Below, piece by piece: positions 57,091-64,000 of a DNA stretch of 64,000 bases. Within the stretch, counting starts at the first letter, position 1. Each line of letters opens with the position of its first letter. A model generated the notes under the pieces. That model saw only the letters and a program-made list of their open reading frames with translations. It did no database searches and was not told the DNA's origin. The position numbers were made by a program, and so were the translations under genes. This DNA comes from Apus apus (lineage: Eukaryota > Chordata > Aves > Apodiformes > Apodidae), in assembly GCF_020740795.1 (NCBI RefSeq), contig NC_067285.1:19883241-19947240 (forward strand). The letters are read 5' to 3'.

Positions 57091-57954
57091 AAAAGGAGCA
57101 AAATAAAGTTGCACTGAGCCATAAATTACTGCTCCAGCACCATAAATTGCCAAGGGAAAGCTCCATTTTTTGACTTTTCTTTCAACTAAATGAGATAATT
57201 AATGTAAGAGGGGAAAAAAATGGGGGACACCTTCCCCCTCCCTGGAGCCCTTTGCCTTGATGTTTGTCTGTGAAACTTCAAGGTTGCAGTGGGGTGGAGA
57301 TCTTGGTTCTGGAGCAGGGGGAAATGGCAAAGGAGACGGAGATCTGGGAGAGCGGGGGTCACAGGGATGGGCAAGTGTTTTCATTTTGCCAGGGCTGTGG
57401 GAGGGACTCTAATGCGGGCTGTGACCCTATTTAATAAATGCCTAGGAAAGCAAGGGGCCAGGAGGGGGGGTGGGAGGGAGACACAGTGGCTGGGGCTGGC
57501 AGGAGACTGTCGTGAGATGAAAGTGGCCCTTGGTCTATTCCTTTCCTCCCTCTCCGCTGTCAGCACTTTTTAATGTCAACTGGTGTGAGTGGTCAGTGGA
57601 GCTAGTTTCTGTCTCCACCTATATACTTTTTTTCACTTTCCCAAGAATTTCAGCCAGCTTGGAAGTGACTAAAGGACAGTGCGGGTGGCCGTGCAGGCAT
57701 CCTTTTCACCAGGACCTTACGCTGAACTTTTTTTCAGGGCTTTCTCTGTGGAAAAATCTTGTTAGAGAATGTCTCCCTCCTGCCCTGCCACCCAGATGTC
57801 CTAGACCACCCTGGGTCTAAAACTGGTCTTACCCAAGCTGCCATGAAGACCTGTGTGGGCATCATACCTTGAATATTCTCCACAAAATAATCTGGTCCCT
57901 GCACACTGGATTGAAATTTAGGGAATTTGGGTGTCTCTGTGGTCCCTTGCCACC

Positions 57955-58030
57955 ACTCTGTTGGGAGACATTGGGCCATCCAGTACCTCAGTTTCCCTGC
58001 CTTTAGAATGAAGGTAATCATGATTGCTTA
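57955..58030 (+). repeat. MIR-type SINE fragment
   Basis: TACCTCAGTTTCCCTGCCTT followed by TAGAATGAAGGTAATCATGA resembles the forward MIR stretch cctcagtttcctcatctgtaaaatggggataat. Confidence 0.42.
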
Positions 58031-59497
58031 ATTTGTGATGAAATTTGAGATGTACAAAAAATGCAAGGTAAGAAACTGTTGCTTTATCAGTCATGGCAAT
58101 CTGTTGGTGGATTAGTACTGTGCAGATTAAGGATGCCCCTTAGAGAGATAGCTGGCCATACTGGGACCATGGCCATAGGGGCAGGTGGCCCCAGAGCAGC
58201 AAGTGGTGGCAAGTGTTGCCATGGGGCCAGTGCACTTGTGGCATCAAGTTCTGTTCATCTCTGCTGTGGCACGGGCATGCTGCAGCAGCTGTGCAGGGCT
58301 GCAGTGTGCTCTGTGCACCCCCCTGTGCTGTGACCTGGGCGTGCAGACAGCGCCAGGCCCTGCTGTGGGGTGTCTTCTGTGCATCACCATGCACTTCTCA
58401 TGCTGTATGGGATGCTGGATATGTGTGTCTGTGGGTGTATGTACTCGTTAGTGATAGCCAATCTCAGCAGTCTGATAGCACCTTTCTTTGTAGAAGCAGC
58501 ATCAGGCATCTGGCTTTTCTATGCTCCAGATGACCACAGCTGTACCCCTCAGCACCAGAGCCAGCACCACTGCTGTGTGTCACAGGTGTGTCCGCTGGTC
58601 TGTGCAGGCAGTCTTAGGATTGCCCCAGTAGATACGGACACCCAGGTTTGGCCTTCACTCCTCTTTTCTGATACAGGCTTCCTACGTGGCCTTAAGGCCT
58701 AGCTTTGTCACTTTGCTTTTCCTAATCTTGGTCTAGAGGTCATAGTACCAGGCTGTCACAGCAGTGCTGAGAGAGTTACAATTTCCTACACTGGGAGATG
58801 CTACAGGTAGGCATCTATAGGGCACCAGAAATGGTGATTGAGTTTGCAGTGTTTGAGATGAGTTGAACTGGTAGGAGGAACACTGGCACTGCTGTGTTCC
58901 ACATAGCCTGTGGGTCATTACCTGGCAGACCTGTGTGCTGAGCTACTGTGAGCGACTGTGAGTGTGGGTTCACTTTTGACTGTCCCATGGTATTTCAGAA
59001 GGCCCAGAGGAGCTCAACCCTCCTGGGTGAAGGTGAATTATTTTTGTAGGGAAGATGGGCCACAAGACAACCAAGAACAGTGATTTCTGTAGCTTAGCTG
59101 ATGGGAGCTACTTGATTAAACTGTGGCAAGCTGATTGCTTATGGTCATGAGCCTGAGCTGTGCTGTGTTCTACAGATGCAGATAAGGATACATTCTGTCA
59201 CTGATTAAATTGAAATGGTCACCTTCTTGTAAGATTAAGCTCAGGTAACCCAGCCTAAGCACTTGCACTGTCTGTAATTTGTCCCTTTCCTCACCACAAT
59301 GTTCAAACTACCTGTCAGCATCAACCATACTTGACACAGGGACAGAGACCACCACACTATTCTGTGCCTGCAAAATGTGTCAAAATTAATGATGGTATAA
59401 AGCAGAAAGGTTTACATTAGTGCCAACAATGGATTACTCTGCTTGTCTTTTCTGATGGCCAGACAACACCTCCATGCCCAGTGGCCCACCACCATAT

Positions 59498-59690
59498 AGA
59501 ATCAGAAAATGGCTAATGTTGGAAGGGACCTTAAAAGATCATCAGGTTCCAACCTCCCTGCTATGAGCAGGGACATCTCACACTAGACCAGGCTGCACAA
59601 GGCCTCATCCAACCTGGCCTTAAACACCTCCAGGGAGGGGGCATCCACAGCCTCAACAACTCAACAAGCTCAACAACTAGCTTGGAGCCA
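59498..59690 (-). repeat. CR1 retroposon 3' end, reverse orientation
   Basis: ATAGAATCAGAAAATGGCTA, TGTTGGAAGGGACCTTAAAA, GATCATCAGGTTCCAACCTC, CACTAGACCAGGCTGCACAA and TTAAACACCTCCAGGGAGGG are the reverse complement of the CR1 3' consensus. It is the only minus-oriented CR1 piece noticed in the window. A short CAACAACTCAACAAGCTCAA duplication lies at its 5' edge. Confidence 0.92.
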
Positions 59691-59699
59691 GTGACAGCA

Positions 59700-62600
59700 C
59701 ATAAGCTGTGGGTCCTTCAGGAGCAATGAGAGCCGCTGAAGGAGAGGTTGCTCACTGCAGTTGTTGCAGTAGTGATAGAGGGAGGGCAAAGGAATCAGAA
59801 CACAAAGCCATCAGAAACCAGGTTTCACTAGTCCTGCTGACCCCAAAACTTTTTTTGTCTCCCCATTTTTAGGTCTGTGGAAAATCCTGCATCTCCGCTC
59901 TGGCCTCGCCATGGGGTTTGCTTGAATGAGACAACACAAATTTGCAAATAGTTTTCTACCTGGAAAGGTGCAGCTGGGAGGAAGGAGATGGGAGGGAGGA
60001 GAAGGATCTGAGATAGGCCCTCTTTGCAACTTGGTGTGAGGTGCCTGGGGGGTGGGCACACCTGCACTGACCAGGAATGGTTTGGGGTGGTCAGAGGTCC
60101 CAGTGTGTGTGTGCCTGGGTGGGAGCATTGCTGCCTTGGCCACACCATGCAGGTGTGGGGCACAAGCTGAGGAGATGCCTGGTGCTTCTTGAGGGTGTGA
60201 TGTGCATGGGGCAGGGGAGCTGGGCTGCTTCTCTGCAGCTGGTGGGCACGTGCTGTGCTGTCTCCCAGCGCAGCGGTGTGTGTTTGGTGAGGAGCTTTGG
60301 CTGTCTTAAGCACCTTTCGAATACATTGGGCACAGCTCATTGAATCCTTTAACAATCCGGCTCCTGTCTCCTCTCCCTCCTCTTGCCCACAGCTAGCGTC
60401 TTTTTTCAAGAAACAGCCATGGTGCCTGTGCCCCACGCTTCTGTGGGCTCTGTTCCCATCTCTCCCCACCAAGAACTGTCCCCCCTCGCTGCCCCATTAC
60501 ACAGAGCCCCCTCTGAAAAGAGGACTTTGTTACTGGTGAAAGGTTCCTTGCTGGTGAGGATTTTCCAGAACTCAGTAATTCCCAGGCCCTACCCCTGCTT
60601 GGAGAGAGCTAGTTAATGGGCCATTAACTAGAGAAAGGGGAACTCTCCAGTGGCTGCAAGCAACAATAACAAACCAACCCCAACACAATAAAGCATACCC
60701 AAGAAAAATGCACCAAACATCAGGAGGAGTTTCAGGGAGCAATTCCAGAGACATATGACTGTTAAAACCTTAGCTAAAACCCAAAATCTTGGTAAAGTAA
60801 TTGCCTTCTCCAGTGAACAGGAGAGAGGTCTAGACTTGACTCACAGACTCCCCAACAGCTCTTCTTTCCTCTGCCCTCTCCAGCCTTGTCCTAAAACTCT
60901 CCCTCCTGGACTGAGGATGCAGCAGGAGGACAGTGAGTGATGGTGCCTTGGGACTCCAGGATCTGTGCACAGGGTAGCAGCCCAGCTCTGGGGAAGGTAA
61001 GAGGGTATGTAGGAAGGTGGGGGAAGGAGTGGATACAGACTCAGGCAACTGGGTAGCCGGTGAAAGTGTCCTTTTTGGGAAATGCATGGGTATGTTAGGG
61101 TTTGGGGGGCTGTGAAGCCGGGGAGTAGGGGTGCTGAATGTATGCAGAGGGCAGGTATCCAGGGAGGTAATGGAGTGCAGGGGTTTGGAAATGAAGCAAT
61201 GCAGGAGCGGGCATGGTACTTGCAGTAGCCACAATGTCCCTGAGCTAGCTAGTGTCAATGGCTTGTAAATCTTTAATGGCCTACCCATTTAGCTGAGCTG
61301 TGCACCCAACATAATAAAGCTCTTTGGGCAGGGAATGAGCACCCACTGGGGAATTAGACTTGAGTGGCTGCGCCGAGGCGCTTTCCTCTCTAGCGGGTGC
61401 TGGGAGAAGCTGTTTTGCAATGCGATTGTACAGTGCCTTGCACAGGAGAGACTCACAGTGCCTGCAACCTTCCAGCACTGCTGCCAACACAAACAATGCA
61501 AATCATCGTTTCCAGAACTGCATCCACAGTGTCACTGTTCTCATTGCAAATTCACTTGCTTTGCTCTCCAGCTAAATACTTTGCACCTGGAAACATGCAC
61601 TTGAATGCCATTTTGGTGGTGCTGCTGGTTAGAAATCAATATTAATTTACTTGTGCATGTAAATACAGAAACGTATTTATAAGTTTCAGATCAGTTGCAA
61701 ACAAATGCAAATTCTCTACATAAATTCTCACTCATTTATGTAATCTGTTCAGTAATATCATTAAAGAGAGCACGTCTACTGCCTGACTAGAGCTACATTT
61801 GCAATGCGCTGAGATCAGCTGTGACTATTCACTTATCACACTTCCTTGCCCATGCAGCTACCAGCAGTGGGTGATGCTCAGGCTCCAGGTATCTTCTGCT
61901 CTTTTCCTGTGATGTGCTCTAACTCTTTTTTTAAATGGTTTTATTTTTTGTTTGTTTGTGTTTTGTTTTTTGTCTTTTGAGTACAAGTATGTTTGATTCA
62001 GGATTTTGGGAAATCTGTGGTTTGTGGCATAGGGAAGGATATTGTGGTTTCTTTTGGATTAAACACCTGCTGCAAAATCACCTATGATTGCAGCTGCACT
62101 GGATTGCATAGCTGGTCTCCTCCAGTCTTGTGTCCCTTTAGCTACAGATCACAAGAAGAGTAGGAACTATTTACAATTCTACAAAAAAGAAACATGGTCA
62201 AGAAAGACATCATTAAAATACACTCTTAACAAGACATGGTGTGTGTATTTCTCAAGAGTTGTCATTTGAGAACTGCCCACTAAATTATTGGTCAGAGAAG
62301 TAACTGAGTGAAAAGAAAAAATCATCTGGTTAAACATATTCTATGTCAGTGTTGAGAAAATCGTTAACATATATACGCTGTAGAGAGGAGAATTCACCAG
62401 CTAGTCTATCAATAAAGATATACCACATTTTTATGACGCCAGAATTAAAGAGACCTGATAGAAAAATACCATACTCATTTTATTTAAAAATATGGGCTTG
62501 TCAAAGCTGTTTCCTTTCCAGGATAAATGAAACTCAGACACATCAATATTACTGATTTAAAATTGTCATTTTTAACCTCAATGCTTTATTATTTGCAATT

Positions 62601-64000
62601 ATTTAGTAATTCCAGCAGATGCGAATTGGTCAAACCCGATTTCTTGGTAAGCCATTTTGACTATTGAAAATATTACAAAAGCCATCCTGAAAAAAGGCAC
62701 AGGATTTTAGAGGCACAGCAACATACTCCTTAGTAGTGCCACTTCAGATGTGCCTGAAGCAGACTTTCAGTTCAGTGAGTAGGCCTACACTGCAAGTTGT
62801 CAAATGAAGCACACAGGAATGTGTTCTTCACTTCCTTGTGTGTACCTAAGATGGAAGAAAGTGTCTATCTACTGTGTTGCATTACTTGATAAGTGATATA
62901 TGGTTATAGCAGCATGTACAGTGTTAAGCATTTTATCCCAAGGCAGGATTAAGGCTAAATATTCTCTCTGAGCATTTTTATTTCCTGTAGCACAGAAGTC
63001 TGCATTGCACAAACATGAATTTTTGCATTTGAATTCCTATACTGCCTTAAAAAGGGAAAAATGAAACAAAGCCAGAAACAAGTAAAACTCAAGAGAAAGT
63101 GTGTGCTGATTGCAAAGTAGGGGACTACTTCATCCAGTTTAGAATAGGTTCAAATACTCAAGCATGTACATCTGTTAAAATATTGTGGGTGATTTCTTAT
63201 CCTAAGGAGATGTACTAACCCACCCTGCTTGCAGAAAGCTGGAGTTCTCTCTGTTTACCATGGTAGCTTCAAGACTGAGTTTGTGATAACAGGTCTCTAA
63301 AAGGGACATATTGGCATTAAAATAACTGTCTTGCAGATATGTTTTATTGTGCTGTGGATACATGAGATCTTCGTTGTGTTCAGGCTGGCTCAGTTTTTCT
63401 GAGCTGAGGAAATGAGTTGTCCTCTAAACTGCCATTAGTTTTGATGAGAACTGGGTGGCTATTTGGCTCAGATGTCTCAGTCAACAAGAGTAGATTACAC
63501 AAGAAAACGTTGCTGCAGAAGCACACACACACCATGGGCACATTTTGCATGGTGTCTTGTGGCTTTGGTCTGGAGCTAGAGGAAAACCAGCCCTAGGCAG
63601 GATGGTAGGGAGATGTGGGGTGACCTTTGTTTGCCTGCATGTCATGTTGAGGCTGCAGAACTCCTGCATGTTGAAGGGACGTGTGTCAGTTACACTCAGT
63701 ATGCACGTGCTTGTTAGTGGGTAATCTGATGGTGCACATGCGCTGTGGCTTGTGCAACTGAATGACTGCACACAGGGGGCTGGGTATTAATTACATGCTT
63801 GGGAGATGTGTGTCTGTATGTGTAGCAGTGGTCCTGGGGAAGACCTGGAGTTTGTCGTGTCCTCCTTGTGCTTGTGCAGTGTAGAGCCATGACCCTAGAT
63901 GGCTTTCTTGGACCTTGCCAGGTAGCTTCTCTGGGGGGTGGTGCTACAGCGTGTACAGGTAGGGTAGGCTTGCTGCCCACCCGGTGGGTTTTATAGACTC
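59700..64000. other. Intergenic DNA at the right edge
   Basis: No gene recognised. It contains the L3-like fragment above, a motif-rich AT stretch (about 61490-61860), a T-rich run near 61925-61980 and otherwise plain sequence. No PAX2 paired-box or homeodomain exon is visible, so PAX2, if present on this chromosome, lies farther right. Confidence 0.5.
61300..61460 (+). repeat. Possible L3/CR1-like ancient repeat fragment
   Basis: AATAAAGCTCTTTGGGCAGG (start) and TTGTACAGTGCCTTGCACAG (end) resemble the L3-type tail (agctctttggggcaggga ... tttgtacagcgcctagcaca), with a stretch of unclear origin between them. Confidence 0.35.

Noticed and set aside
40000-64000. PAX2 exons or other coding genes in the right part
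   Set aside because: No paired-box, octapeptide or homeodomain coding sequence is visible, and the short open frames show no family resemblance.

Overview
This window is nuclear DNA of a vertebrate, almost certainly a bird. The genes have GT-AG introns. The intergenic DNA carries CR1 retroposon 3' ends with the avian terminal motif, plus worn MIR-type and L3-type repeats. There are compact CpG-island promoters. The gene order SEC31B(-), NDUFB8(-), HIF1AN(+), followed by gene-poor DNA, matches the conserved amniote block that sits beside PAX2 (human 10q24.31). The species cannot be named from this sequence.

Layout. (1) 1-15.9 kb: the 5' part of SEC31B on the minus strand, with nine coding exons downstream of an exon that holds the start codon and part of the 5'UTR. 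They encode the first 475 residues, covering the WD40 propeller and the start of the Sec13-binding segment. A probable non-coding first exon lies in a CpG island near 15.5-16.2 kb. The 3' end of the gene lies left of base 1. (2) 17.7-21.2 kb: complete NDUFB8 on the minus strand, five coding exons, 191 aa. (3) 21.2-24.0 kb: a head-to-head interval between NDUFB8 and HIF1AN, with a CR1 copy and a G-rich 12-bp minisatellite just upstream of HIF1AN. (4) 24.0-31.2 kb: complete HIF1AN (factor inhibiting HIF) on the plus strand, eight coding exons, 347 aa, all catalytic residues present, then a 3'UTR with poly(A)-signal candidates near 31.3 and 33.1 kb. (5) 33.2-64 kb: no protein-coding gene recognised. 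It holds three CR1 fragments, ancient repeats, a possible solo LTR, two small CpG islands far from any gene I can see (about 47.0 and 48.2 kb), and several AT-rich stretches dense in homeodomain, POU and forkhead words that could be PAX2 regulatory elements.

The three genes are not a pathway. SEC31B is a COPII coat subunit, NDUFB8 an accessory subunit of respiratory complex I, and HIF1AN an oxygen-dependent asparaginyl hydroxylase. Their proximity is conserved synteny. I found no clearly novel biological system. The best leads are the G4-prone minisatellite at the HIF1AN promoter, the orphan CpG islands and the candidate conserved noncoding elements. All exon boundaries were read by eye from splice sites, unbroken reading phase and remembered family similarity, with no alignment run.
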